17,451 bases of DNA, from NCBI GenBank assembly GCA_021783525.1, contig JAJXTT010000007.1, positions 1 through 17,451 on the forward strand, written 5' to 3'. The notes below the pieces were generated by a model, which searched no databases, was not told the origin of the DNA, and saw only the letters and a program-made list of their open reading frames with translations. A program made the translations under genes and the position numbers. Of this stretch, positions 6,708 to 13,804 are shown one piece after another (position 1 is the first letter of the stretch; each line of letters starts with the position of its first letter). This stretch comes from Pseudomonadota bacterium. Its GTDB lineage: Bacteria; Pseudomonadota; Gammaproteobacteria; Burkholderiales; Gallionellaceae.

Positions 6708-8015
6708 CTATCGCGTGATCCCGGCCTTAAAATTGGCCTTCTTCAACAGATTCTCATACTGGTGCGTCATCATGTAAGACTGCACCTGCGCCATAAAATC
6801 CATAGTCACCACCACCAGAATCAGCAGAGATGTCCCTCCAAAATAGAATGGCACGTTCCATTTCACTACCAGAAACTCAGGCAACAAACATACCAAGGTG
6901 ATGTATACCGCACCAACCAGAGTCAGGCGCAACATGATCTTCTCTACATACTTCGCAGTCTGTTCTCCGGGACGGATGCCCGGCAAAAACGCGCCGCTCT
7001 TCTTTAAATTGTCGGCCGTTTCTTTCGGGCTGAATACCAGCGCCGTATAGAAGAAACAGAAGAACACGATGGCTGACGCATAGAACAACACGTAAATAGG
7101 CTGTCCGGGCGACAATTTCTCGCTCACATCCTTCAACCATGTCATGTTCTGCCCGGAACCAAACCAGCCCGCCACCGTCGCCGGGAACAGGATTATGCTC
7201 GACGCAAATATTGGCGGTATAACGCCAGCCATGTTCAGCTTCAATGGCAGATGGGAACTTTGCCCGCCATATACCTTGTTGCCTACTTGCCGCTTTGCAT
7301 AGTTCACCAGGATCTTGCGCTGACCACGCTCAACAAAAACCACCAACGCAGTCACAAGTACAGCACCAATCAGCAAGGTCAGCACCAGCGGTATCGAGAA
7401 TGCGCCGGTACGCGCCATCTCAAGCGTGTTGCCGATTGCATGCGGCAAGCCAGCCGCAATACCAGCAAAAATAATCAGCGAAATGCCGTTACCCAAGCCG
7501 CGCTCTGTGATCTGTTCACCCAACCACATCAGGAACATCGTTCCGGTCACCAGGGTAATCACAGTAGTCATCTGAAACATCGAACCCGGGTGCAACACCA
7601 GACCCGCCTGCGACTGTAATGCCACGGAGATACCAAACGCCTGGAACAGCGCCAACACCAATGTGCCGTAACGCGTGTACTGCGTAATCTTGCGGCGCCC
7701 TGCCTCACCTTCTTTTTTCAGCTGTTCCAAATGAGGCACGGCAATAGCTGCCAGCTGCATGATGATGGAAGCCGAAATGTACGGCATGATGCCCAACGCA
7801 AATATAGTGAAGCGGGACAACGCGCCACCCGAGAACATGTTGAACATGCCCAGAATGCCGCCTTTTTGCGACTTGAACAGGTCCGCCAGCACATTCGGAT
7901 CGATTCCTGGAACGGGGATATGCGCCCCGATCCGGTACACAATCAATGCAAGCAACAAGAACCAGAGGCGCTGCCCCAGATCACCGTACTTACCTTTGCT
8001 CACCGCTTTGTTCAC
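6708..8015 (-). CDS. secY: Protein translocase subunit SecY, GUG start
   Basis: SecY is the channel of the SecYEG translocon in the inner membrane. The product has 435 residues (E. coli 443) with ten hydrophobic helices. Landmarks: HIPVPGIDP after the first helix (32-40), then NMFSGGALSRFTIFALGIMP, then ERGLGNGISLIIFAGIAAG, and the cytoplasmic loop GIRPGEQTAKYVEKIMLRLT that helps receive SecA and ribosomes. The start is GTG at 8015-8013, with AAGGGCGG upstream; another in-frame GTG at residue 5 is a less likely start. It lies 9 nt after rplO and is followed without a gap by infA. Confidence 0.98.
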   Translation of the reverse strand: MNKAVSKGKYGDLGQRLWFLLLALIVYRIGAHIPVPGIDPNVLADLFKSQKGGILGMFNMFSGGALSRFTIFALGIMPYISASIIMQLAAIAVPHLEQLKKEGEAGRRKITQYTRYGTLVLALFQAFGISVALQSQAGLVLHPGSMFQMTTVITLVTGTMFLMWLGEQITERGLGNGISLIIFAGIAAGLPHAIGNTLEMARTGAFSIPLVLTLLIGAVLVTALVVFVERGQRKILVNYAKRQVGNKVYGGQSSHLPLKLNMAGVIPPIFASSIILFPATVAGWFGSGQNMTWLKDVSEKLSPGQPIYVLFYASAIVFFCFFYTALVFSPKETADNLKKSGAFLPGIRPGEQTAKYVEKIMLRLTLVGAVYITLVCLLPEFLVVKWNVPFYFGGTSLLILVVVTMDFMAQVQSYMMTHQYENLLKKANFKAGITR

Positions 8016-8024
8016 GGACCGCCC

Positions 8025-8459
8025 TTATTCCGCGATGCTGCCGCCTGCAGCTTCCACTGCGGCACGTGCACCCTTGGTCAACAACAGCCCCTGCAACTTG
8101 ACAGCACGTTTGATCTCGCCGGCCAGAACAACCTTGGCGCTCAAAGCCGTAGCTGGCACGACACCCGCTTGTTTCAGAACCAACAGGTCAATCGAGTCAA
8201 CCGGCAACTTCTCCAGATCGGACAAGCGCACTTGCGCCGTGTCATTGCGCGTCAACGAAACGAAACCGCGTTTGGGCAGACGGCGCTGCAACGGCATTTG
8301 ACCGCCTTCAAAACCGACTTTGTGGAAACCGCCTGAACGCGATTTCTGACCCTTGTGACCACGACCTGCGGTTTTGCCCAGACCGGAGCCGATGCCGCGA
8401 CCTACGCGACGCTTGGCATGCTTTGAACCTTCGGCAGGTTTAATTTGATTGAGTTGCAT
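8025..8459 (-). CDS. rplO: 50S ribosomal protein L15
   Basis: L15 is a late-assembly large-subunit protein with a long Gly/Arg-rich extension into 23S rRNA. The product has 144 residues, the E. coli length. It shows MQLNQIKPAEGSKHAKRRVG at 1-20, then GRGIGSGLGKTAGRGHKGQK (20-39) and GGQMPLQRRLPKRGF. The ATG follows the rpmD stop with no spacing (TAA then ATG), so initiation by terminating ribosomes is likely. Confidence 0.99.
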   Translation of the reverse strand: MQLNQIKPAEGSKHAKRRVGRGIGSGLGKTAGRGHKGQKSRSGGFHKVGFEGGQMPLQRRLPKRGFVSLTRNDTAQVRLSDLEKLPVDSIDLLVLKQAGVVPATALSAKVVLAGEIKRAVKLQGLLLTKGARAAVEAAGGSIAE

Positions 8460-8660
8460 TTACGCCTCGCACTTGACCAGGTAGTACACTTTGTTAATCA
8501 TGCCGCGTACTGCCGGAGTATCTTCCACTTCGACGGTATGATGCATGCGACGCAGCCCCAAGCCGCGCACAGTGGCGCGATGAGACTCCTTGGTGCCGAT
8601 AATGCTTCTTACCAGCGTCACCTTCAATGTTTTGGCTTGCGCCGTTTTAGCTTTTGCCAT
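8460..8660 (-). CDS. rpmD: 50S ribosomal protein L30
   Basis: A 66-residue L30, slightly longer than the E. coli protein (59) because of an N-terminal MAKAKTAQAK extension. The core TLKVTLVRSIIGTKESHRAT and LGLRRMHHTVEVEDTPAVRG (34-53) are diagnostic. L30 binds 23S rRNA domain II. The start is 3 nt downstream of the rpsE stop, and the stop abuts rplO. Confidence 0.98.
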   Translation of the reverse strand: MAKAKTAQAKTLKVTLVRSIIGTKESHRATVRGLGLRRMHHTVEVEDTPAVRGMINKVYYLVKCEA

Positions 8661-8663
8661 GAC

Positions 8664-9188
8664 TTACCCCGTGATTTCTTCTACGCTCTTGCCGCGCTTT
8701 GCAGCGATCTCGGCCGGCGAATTCAGAGCCTTCAAACCGTTGAGCGTGGCACGCACGACGTTGTAGGGATTGCTGGAACCGATGCATTTTGCCAAGACGT
8801 TGCGCACACCAGCCGCCTCGAATACGGCACGCATAGCACCACCCGCGATAATGCCGGTACCTTCGGATGCTGGCTGCATGTATACCTTTGCGGCACCGTG
8901 ACGACCGATCACCGCGTGGTGCAAAGTGCCTTCTTTCAGGTTCACTTTAACCAGCTTGCGGCGGGATTCTTCCATCGCCTTCTGCACTGCCACCGGCACT
9001 TCTTTCGATTTGCCCTTGCCCATGCCGATACGGCCATCGCCATCGCCAACCACGGTCAACGCAGCGAAGCCCATGATACGGCCGCCCTTCACCACCTTGG
9101 TCACGCGGTTGACGTGTATCATCTTCTCGATGAGGCCGTCGCCTTTGTCCTCTTGCTGCTGATTCTTGCCTTGTTGTGCTTTAGCCAT
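8664..9188 (-). CDS. rpsE: 30S ribosomal protein S5
   Basis: S5 lies at the mRNA entry site with S3 and S4 and affects decoding accuracy. The product has 174 residues (E. coli 167). A Gln/Lys-rich N-terminal tail (AQQGKNQQQEDKGDG) precedes the double-stranded RNA-binding domain HVNRVTKVVKGGRIMGFAAL (25-44) and GDGDGRIGMGKGKSKEVPVA. The C-terminal domain contains SEGTGIIAGGAMRAVFEAAG. The conserved VVKGGR loop, where spectinomycin-resistance mutations fall in E. coli, is wild-type in appearance. Confidence 0.99.
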   Translation of the reverse strand: MAKAQQGKNQQQEDKGDGLIEKMIHVNRVTKVVKGGRIMGFAALTVVGDGDGRIGMGKGKSKEVPVAVQKAMEESRRKLVKVNLKEGTLHHAVIGRHGAAKVYMQPASEGTGIIAGGAMRAVFEAAGVRNVLAKCIGSSNPYNVVRATLNGLKALNSPAEIAAKRGKSVEEITG

Positions 9189-9201
9189 GATTCACCCCAG
9201 A

Positions 9202-9558
9202 TTAGAACTGCAAGCCATGTTCGCGCGCGGCATCTGCCAGCGCCTTGATGCGACCATGGTACTTGTTGCCGGAACGGTCGAATGCAACTGCTCTCACACC
9301 TGCGATCTTGGCCTTTTCGGCGATACGCTTGCCTACGGCCGCGGCGGCGGCGGCATTGCCGCCGTTTCCGACAGCCTTGCGCACTTCCGCTTCCAGTGTG
9401 GAGGCACTTACCAGCACCTTGCCACCGTCCGCGGAGATCACTTGTGCATAGATATGCAGGTTGGTGCGATGAATCGCCAGACGAACTGTCTTTTGTTCAG
9501 CGATTCTTGCACGGGTTTTGCGTGATCTGCGCAGACGCGCTTCATTCTTATTCAACAT
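9202..9558 (-). CDS. rplR: 50S ribosomal protein L18
   Basis: L18 binds 5S rRNA in the central protuberance with L5. The product has 118 residues (E. coli 117). It has the basic N-terminus LNKNEARLRRSRKTRARI, the LAIHRTNLHIYAQVI strand pair and the C-terminal AFDRSGNKYHGRIKALADAA. An alanine run (GNAAAAAAVGK, near 68-78) is a local low-complexity patch encoded by GC-rich codons. It lies 11 nt after rplF and 13 nt before rpsE. Confidence 0.99.
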   Translation of the reverse strand: MLNKNEARLRRSRKTRARIAEQKTVRLAIHRTNLHIYAQVISADGGKVLVSASTLEAEVRKAVGNGGNAAAAAAVGKRIAEKAKIAGVRAVAFDRSGNKYHGRIKALADAAREHGLQF

Positions 9559-9569
9559 ATCAACCTCGA

Positions 9570-10103
9570 TTATTTCTTCTTGGTTTCTTTCAGGATCACC
9601 ACTTCGTCGGAATAGCGCACACCCTTCCCCTTGTAGGGCTCAGGCTCACGATATGCACGAATCTCGGCAGCGACTTGACCGACTTGTTGCTTGTCCGAAC
9701 CGGTCAACACGATCTCGGTCTGGGTGGGCGTTGCGACTTTTACACCCTTGGGCATCTTGTGCACCACGGGGTGCGAAAAGCCCAGGGTCAGGTTGAGCGA
9801 ATCGCCCGCAGCTTGCGCGCGATAGCCCACGCCAACCAGCGTCAGTTTGCGCTCAAAGCCCTTGCTTACCCCCGCGACCATATTGGCCAGCAACGCACGT
9901 AACGTGCCCGACATCGCATCGGCGTGCGCGCTGTCGTCGGTAGCCTTGCACAACAGCTTGTCGCCCTCGCGCTCCACCTTCACGTTACCCTTCAACACCT
10001 GGGTCAGGGTGCCCAACGGGCCCTTCATGGAAATTTTGTCGGCCGCTACCGTCACCTCGACACCGGACGGAACAACAACTGGATTTTTAGCTACTCTAGA
10101 CAT
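9570..10103 (-). CDS. rplF: 50S ribosomal protein L6
   Basis: L6 sits near the sarcin-ricin loop at the factor-binding site. The product has 177 residues, as in E. coli. Signatures include MSRVAKNPVVVPSGVEV at the start, a MKGPLGTLTQ segment, LTLVGVGYRAQ (87-97) and the C-terminal PEPYKGKGVRYSDE (153-166). The gene follows rpsH by 10 nt. Its only ribosome-binding sequence is an unbroken run of nine G between the rpsH stop and its ATG, noted separately. Confidence 0.99.
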   Translation of the reverse strand: MSRVAKNPVVVPSGVEVTVAADKISMKGPLGTLTQVLKGNVKVEREGDKLLCKATDDSAHADAMSGTLRALLANMVAGVSKGFERKLTLVGVGYRAQAAGDSLNLTLGFSHPVVHKMPKGVKVATPTQTEIVLTGSDKQQVGQVAAEIRAYREPEPYKGKGVRYSDEVVILKETKKK

Positions 10104-10104
10104 A

Positions 10105-10113
10105 CCCCCCCCC
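10105..10113 (-). promoter_or_regulatory. Nine-G homopolymer acting as the rplF ribosome-binding site
   Basis: Read on the - strand the spacer is the rpsH TAA, nine consecutive G, one T and the rplF ATG. AAGG followed by G-rich sequence can pair with the anti-Shine-Dalgarno, but the register is not fixed. Homopolymers of this length are prone to replication slippage and to sequencing error. Confidence 0.75.
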
Positions 10114-10509
10114 TTACGCCACGATACAAAGCACTTCGCCGCCGATACCGTTGGCGCGTGCCTTGCGGTCCGTCATCAGACCCTTGGAGGTGGAAACGAT
10201 GGCGATACCCAGATTGTTCATCACGCGCGGTATGTCTTCGCTGCCCTTATATACACGCAGACCCGGCCGGCTTACGCGCTGAATCTTTTCGATCACAGGA
10301 CGATCGGCGTAATACTTCAGGCCGATTTCCAGCGTTGGCTTGCCATCATGATCGACGACTTTGAAACCTTCCACGTAGCCTTCGTCCAGCAACACCTTGG
10401 CAATCGCCGCCTTGATCTTGGAAGAAGGCATCGATACCGTTAATTTTTCCGCCATTTGCGCGTTACGAATACGCGTCAACATGTCGGAGATAGGATCACT
10501 CATACTCAT
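10114..10509 (-). CDS. rpsH: 30S ribosomal protein S8
   Basis: S8 binds the 16S central domain early in assembly and is the spc-operon translational repressor in E. coli. The product has 131 residues (E. coli 130). MSMSDPISDMLTRIRNAQ matches the E. coli MSM start, and the C-terminal STSKGLMTDRKARANGIGGE (104-123) is the RNA-binding signature. Two ATGs are available (10509 and 10503); AAGGGTGA five bases before the first, and homology, favour 10509. Confidence 0.99.
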   Translation of the reverse strand: MSMSDPISDMLTRIRNAQMAEKLTVSMPSSKIKAAIAKVLLDEGYVEGFKVVDHDGKPTLEIGLKYYADRPVIEKIQRVSRPGLRVYKGSEDIPRVMNNLGIAIVSTSKGLMTDRKARANGIGGEVLCIVA

Positions 10510-10519
10510 AGATTCACCC

Positions 10520-10825
10520 TTACCAGCTTGCCTTGACTACACCTGGGATTTCGCCGCGCATCGCGTACTCACGCAACTTGGTACGTCCCAAACCGAACTT
10601 ACTGAACACTCCACGTGGACGACCGGTCAACGCACAGCGGTTACGCAAACGTACCGGGCTTGAGTCGCGCGGCAGCGCCTGCAATTTTTGACGTGCAGCA
10701 AAGCGCTCTTCTTCGCTCAACGAAACATTTGTAATGATTGCCAGCAAGGCGGCGCGCTTGGCAGCGAATTTCTTCACCGTTTCGCGGCGCTTTTGCTCGC
10801 GGTTGATCACAGCAATCTTAGCCAT
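10520..10825 (-). CDS. rpsN: 30S ribosomal protein S14, zinc-free type
   Basis: S14 is a 30S head protein near S3 and S10. The product has 101 residues, the length of the long, zinc-free C-minus form; the short zinc form has 61. The core RLRNRCALTGRPRGVFSKFG (59-78) has a single Cys where the zinc form has CxxC, and GEIPGVVKASW ends the protein. It lies between rplE (7 nt) and rpsH (10 nt), the standard spc order. Confidence 0.99.
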   Translation of the reverse strand: MAKIAVINREQKRRETVKKFAAKRAALLAIITNVSLSEEERFAARQKLQALPRDSSPVRLRNRCALTGRPRGVFSKFGLGRTKLREYAMRGEIPGVVKASW

Positions 10826-10832
10826 ATCGCCC

Positions 10833-11372
10833 TCAGTTCTTCAATGGGAATTTGAATGCCAACAGAAGCGCCTTGGCCTCTTCGTCAGTCTTCGCCGTGG
10901 TCGTGATCGTGATGTTCATACCACGCAATGCATCGATCTTGTCGTACTCGATTTCGGGAAAAATGATCTGTTCCTTGATGCCCATGTTGTAGTTGCCGCG
11001 ACCGTCAAACGACTTCCCGGAAATACCACGGAAGTCGCGAATACGGGGAATGGCAACCGTTACCAGGCGATCCAGAAATTCATACATACGCTCCCGGCGC
11101 AATGTCACCTTGCAGCCAACCGGATAGTTCTCGCGAATCTTGAAACCCGCGATCGATTTCTTGGACTTTGTCACCACCGGTTTTTGACCAGCGATCTTCT
11201 GCATATCGCTAACGGCGTGATCCATCACCTTCTTGTCCGCAACCGCTTCACCCACACCCATGTTCAGGGTGATCTTCTCGATGCGCGGCACTTCCATCAC
11301 GGATTTGTAGCCAAACTGCTTCATCAGCTGTTCGGTTACATTTTTTTTGTAGTAGTCGTATAAACGAGCCAT
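10833..11372 (-). CDS. rplE: 50S ribosomal protein L5
   Basis: L5 binds 5S rRNA and contacts S13 across the subunit bridge. The product has 179 residues, as in E. coli. MARLYDYYKKNVTEQL, then VPRIEKITLNMGVGEAVADK (28-47), GCKVTLRRERMYEFLDRL and RDFRGISGKSFDGRGNYNMG are all present. In E. coli S8 represses the operon by binding the mRNA around the rplX-rplE junction. The spacer here is 11 nt, and I could not establish an S8-like site by eye. Confidence 0.99.
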   Translation of the reverse strand: MARLYDYYKKNVTEQLMKQFGYKSVMEVPRIEKITLNMGVGEAVADKKVMDHAVSDMQKIAGQKPVVTKSKKSIAGFKIRENYPVGCKVTLRRERMYEFLDRLVTVAIPRIRDFRGISGKSFDGRGNYNMGIKEQIIFPEIEYDKIDALRGMNITITTTAKTDEEAKALLLAFKFPLKN

Positions 11373-11383
11373 GCTCTTACCCC

Positions 11384-11698
11384 TTACGCAATCACTTCGC
11401 CGCTGGACTTGAACACGCGCACTTTGCGACCGTCCTCCAACAGTTTGACGCCAACACGGTCCGCCTTTTTGGTGGTCGCGTTATAGATGGCGATATTGGA
11501 AATGTGGACAGGTTTTTCTATTTCAACGATACCACCCGTCGTGCCCTTTACCGGATTCGGCTTCTGGTGCTTCTTGACTTTATTGATGCCAGCCACCAGG
11601 ACACGGTCGTTATCCAGCACGCTCAATACGCTACCGCGATTTCCCTTATCCTTGCCAGCGATGACGATTACATCGTCGTTCTTTTTAATCTTGTTCAT
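11384..11698 (-). CDS. rplX: 50S ribosomal protein L24
   Basis: L24 is an assembly-initiator protein bound at the 5' end of 23S rRNA. The product has 104 residues, as in E. coli. It carries the KOW motif VIVIAGKDKGNRGSVLSVLD (10-29), followed by VAGINKVKKHQKPNP and the EKPVHISNIAIYN segment. It starts 20 nt after rplN and ends 11 nt before rplE. Confidence 0.99.
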   Translation of the reverse strand: MNKIKKNDDVIVIAGKDKGNRGSVLSVLDNDRVLVAGINKVKKHQKPNPVKGTTGGIVEIEKPVHISNIAIYNATTKKADRVGVKLLEDGRKVRVFKSSGEVIA

Positions 11699-11718
11699 GA
11701 TTTATCCTCGACTGCCGA

Positions 11719-12087
11719 TTACAGCACTTCCGGTGCCAGAGAGACGATCTTCATGAAGCGCTCGTTGCGCAATTCACGAGTCACCGGCCCAAAGATACGG
11801 GTACCGATCGGTTCCAGCTTGTTATTCAACAACACGGCTGCATTGCCGTCGAATTTGATCAAAGATCCGTCCGAGCGACGCACACCCTTGGCAGTACGCA
11901 CCACCACAGCGCTGTAAACTTCGCCCTTCTTGACGCGAGAGCGCGGAGCCGCATCACGGATGCTCACCTTGATCACGTCGCCAACGCCAGCGTAGCGACG
12001 CTTGGAGCCGCCAAGCACCTTGATGCACATAACGGAACGCGCGCCAGTATTATCGGCAACATTCAAAACAGACTGCATTTGTATCAT
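11719..12087 (-). CDS. rplN: 50S ribosomal protein L14, first gene of the spc operon
   Basis: L14 lies on the large-subunit interface next to L19 and is the RsfS silencing-factor target. The product has 122 residues (E. coli 123). MIQMQSVLNVADNTGARSVM (1-20), GDVIKVSIRDAAPRSRVKKG and KFDGNAAVLLNNKLEPIGTR are diagnostic. The first ATG is supported by GGAG eight bases upstream and by the MIQ N-terminus of the family. A 137-nt spacer separates it from rpsQ and carries a promoter candidate and a structured leader. Confidence 0.99.
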   Translation of the reverse strand: MIQMQSVLNVADNTGARSVMCIKVLGGSKRRYAGVGDVIKVSIRDAAPRSRVKKGEVYSAVVVRTAKGVRRSDGSLIKFDGNAAVLLNNKLEPIGTRIFGPVTRELRNERFMKIVSLAPEVL

Positions 12088-12107
12088 TTTTCAATCTCCA
12101 ACTTTGT

Positions 12108-12152
12108 CCGCCTGCGGCGGCTAGTTTTGGAACCCGTTCGGGTTAGGCCGCC
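12108..12152 (-). promoter_or_regulatory. Structured rplN mRNA leader with competing stems
   Basis: Three pairings can be drawn. Stem A is AACCCG/CGGGTT with a two-base loop (12131-12144). Stem B pairs 12147-12152 with 12116-12121 (GGCGGC with GCCGCC) and encloses A. Stem C is CCGCC/GGCGG with a three-base loop (12108-12120). B and C share bases 12116-12120, so they exclude each other. The GGAG of rplN (12096-12099) lies a few bases beyond stem C. Regulation is inferred. Confidence 0.5.
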
Positions 12153-12180
12153 ACAAAGCGACGGTGAAACGAAGCCGCGC

Positions 12181-12209
12181 ATTCTATGCAAACTTGTCTA
12201 AATGCACAA
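12181..12209 (-). promoter_or_regulatory. Candidate spc-operon promoter with GC-rich discriminator
   Basis: On the - strand TTGTGC (12209-12204, three of six -35 matches) and TAGAAT (12186-12181, five of six -10 matches) are 17 bases apart. GCGCGGC follows the -10 directly, a discriminator type associated with ppGpp/DksA control of ribosomal promoters. The predicted start is near 12174, giving a leader of about 85 nt. Its position before rplN equals that of the E. coli spc promoter, and it closely resembles the S10 promoter candidate. Confidence 0.72.
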
Positions 12210-12224
12210 GCTTTAATTGATAAA

Positions 12225-12488
12225 TTATGCTTCGCCAGCTTTTTCCAGCAATTTTGACACGCGCCAGGACTTAGTCTTGGACAACGGACGAGTCTCCTCA
12301 ATGGTGACAACATCGCCTTGATTAAACTCATTATTCTCGTCGTGCGCATGGTATTTCTTGGAGACACGCACCACCTTGCCGAGCACCGGGTGCTTGACTT
12401 TTCGCTCGACCAGCACAGTGACAGTCTTGTCCATCTTGTTGCTGACTACAGTCCCGGTCAACGCACGTTTCAGATTCGTTGCACTCAT
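12225..12488 (-). CDS. rpsQ: 30S ribosomal protein S17
   Basis: S17 is a primary 16S rRNA-binding OB-fold protein of the 30S body. The product has 87 residues (E. coli 84). LTGTVVSNKMDKTVTVLVER (10-29), HPVLGKVVRVSKKYHAHDEN and the IEETRPLSKTKSWRVSKLLE block are family marks. Its ATG overlaps the rpmC stop by 4 nt. It is the last gene of the S10 operon, with no obvious intrinsic terminator behind it, so some read-through into spc is likely. Confidence 0.99.
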   Translation of the reverse strand: MSATNLKRALTGTVVSNKMDKTVTVLVERKVKHPVLGKVVRVSKKYHAHDENNEFNQGDVVTIEETRPLSKTKSWRVSKLLEKAGEA

Positions 12489-12685
12489 TGCTGCACACCC
12501 TTCTCGGTCAATACCGTTTTCACTCGCGCGATGTTGCGGCGCACCTTCGTCAATTGGCTTGTATTGCTCAATTGCTGAGTCGCCACTTGCATACGCAAGC
12601 CGAATTGCTCCTTGCTCAGGGACAGCAACTCTTGCTGCAAATCGGCCACCGACTTGTTCTTCAGTTCGCTTGACTTCATGATCAT
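12485..12685 (-). CDS. rpmC: 50S ribosomal protein L29
   Basis: L29 lies at the polypeptide exit tunnel next to L23, where SRP and trigger factor dock. It is a two-helix, mostly helical protein: MKSSELKNKSVADLQQELLS, KEQFGLRMQ and the RRNIARVKTVL end. The start is ambiguous. ATG at 12685 gives 66 residues, a 4-nt overlap with rplP and the better spacing from AGGTGG; ATG at 12679 gives 64 residues and the MK N-terminus seen in E. coli. Either leaves the family identification unchanged. Confidence 0.96.
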   Translation of the reverse strand: MIMKSSELKNKSVADLQQELLSLSKEQFGLRMQVATQQLSNTSQLTKVRRNIARVKTVLTEKGVQQ

Positions 12686-13098
12686 GCCCCCACCTGTCTA
12701 ACTACGAATGTCGTGGCGATCGGCAGCTTGGCAGACGCCAACTGGAACGCCTCGCGCGCCAATACTTCATCCACGCCATCCATTTCGTACAGCATCTTTC
12801 CCGGCTGAATCTCGGCGACGTAGTACTCTGGACTCCCCTTGCCGTTACCCATACGAACTTCGGCCGGCTTCTTGGAAATTGGCTTGTCCGGGAAAATACG
12901 GATCCAGATACGCCCGCCGCGCTTGATATGGCGCGTCATGGCACGACGTGCCGCTTCAATCTGGCGTGCCGTCAAGCGACCGCGACCTACGGCCTTGAGA
13001 CCAAACTCGCCGAAACTGACCTTGTTGCCGCGCGTCGCAACACCGGTATTGCGGCCCTTTTGTTCCTTGCGGTACTTTCTTCTAGCTGGCTGTAGCAT
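12682..13098 (-). CDS. rplP: 50S ribosomal protein L16
   Basis: L16 contacts A-site tRNA and helps shape the peptidyl transferase centre. The product has 138 residues (E. coli 136). MLQPARRKYRKEQKGRNTGV opens the protein, and GGRIWIRIFPDKPISKKPAE (61-80) with MGNGKGSPEYYVAEIQPGKM (83-102) are diagnostic. Its first 17 nt overlap the end of rpsC, and its stop overlaps the rpmC start, so three genes are chained by overlaps here. Confidence 0.99.
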   Translation of the reverse strand: MLQPARRKYRKEQKGRNTGVATRGNKVSFGEFGLKAVGRGRLTARQIEAARRAMTRHIKRGGRIWIRIFPDKPISKKPAEVRMGNGKGSPEYYVAEIQPGKMLYEMDGVDEVLAREAFQLASAKLPIATTFVVRQVGA

Positions 13099-13801
13099 GC
13101 TTAGCTCCCGACGACTTTCTTACTTTCTTTTCCGGCTCAGCAACGACTGGGGCAGCAACTTCCTGCTGTCCTGCCTGATGATCGCCCTTATAGACCCAAA
13201 CTTTTACGCCGATCAAACCATAGGTAGTCAGCGCTTCGGACGTGCCGTAGTCGATTTCCGCGCGCAGGGTATGCAACGGCACACGGCCTTCGCGATACCA
13301 CTCAGTGCGCGCAATCTCGATCCCGTTCAGACGCCCAGAACTCATGATCTTGATACCCTGCGCACCCAGGCGCATTGCATTCTGCATCGCACGCTTCATG
13401 GCACGGCGGAACATGATGCGCTTCTCAAGCTGTTGAGTAATGGAATCGGCGATCAGTTGCGCGTCGACTTCCGGTTTGCGCACTTCCTCGATGTTCAGCC
13501 CCACATCTGGCAGGCCCATGCGCTTCTTCAGCTCATTGCGCAACGATTCGATGTCCTCGCCCTTCTTGCCGATCACCACGCCGGGGCGTGCCGTGTAAAT
13601 CGTGATCTTGGCATTTTTGGCAGGACGCTCGATGACGATCTTGGAGACGCCTGCACCAGCCAGTTTCTTTTTCAAGAAGTCGCGTACCTCAATGTCCTTG
13701 AGCAGCAACTCCGAAAAGTGCTTGCTGTTGGAATACCACTTCGATGTCCAGTTTTTCTGAACGCTCAGGCGGAATCCAATTGGATGAATTTTCTGACCCA
13801 T
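13082..13801 (-). CDS. rpsC: 30S ribosomal protein S3
   Basis: S3 forms the mRNA entry tunnel with S4 and S5 and has helicase-related activity. The product has 239 residues (E. coli 233). MGQKIHPIGFRLSVQKNWTS, then the KH domain with TARPGVVIGKKGEDIESLRN (70-89), and the C-terminal domain with SGRLNGIEIARTEWYREGRV (163-182) and IGVKVWVYKGD (197-207). The tail beyond 210 is Ala/Val/Lys-rich and variable. The rplP start lies inside its last codons. Confidence 0.99.
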   Translation of the reverse strand: MGQKIHPIGFRLSVQKNWTSKWYSNSKHFSELLLKDIEVRDFLKKKLAGAGVSKIVIERPAKNAKITIYTARPGVVIGKKGEDIESLRNELKKRMGLPDVGLNIEEVRKPEVDAQLIADSITQQLEKRIMFRRAMKRAMQNAMRLGAQGIKIMSSGRLNGIEIARTEWYREGRVPLHTLRAEIDYGTSEALTTYGLIGVKVWVYKGDHQAGQQEVAAPVVAEPEKKVRKSSGAKHATAS

Positions 13802-13804
13802 GCT

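Noticed and set aside
8445..9248. A 267-codon + strand frame, His-rich, opposite rpmD and rpsE
   Set aside because: The His richness mirrors the Met/Val/Gly codons of rpsE on the other strand; it is not a gene.
11373..11383. Possible S8 repressor-binding hairpin at the rplX-rplE junction, as in E. coli
   Set aside because: The spacer is only 11 nt and I could not draw a convincing S8-type helix by eye; a covariance search would be needed to decide.
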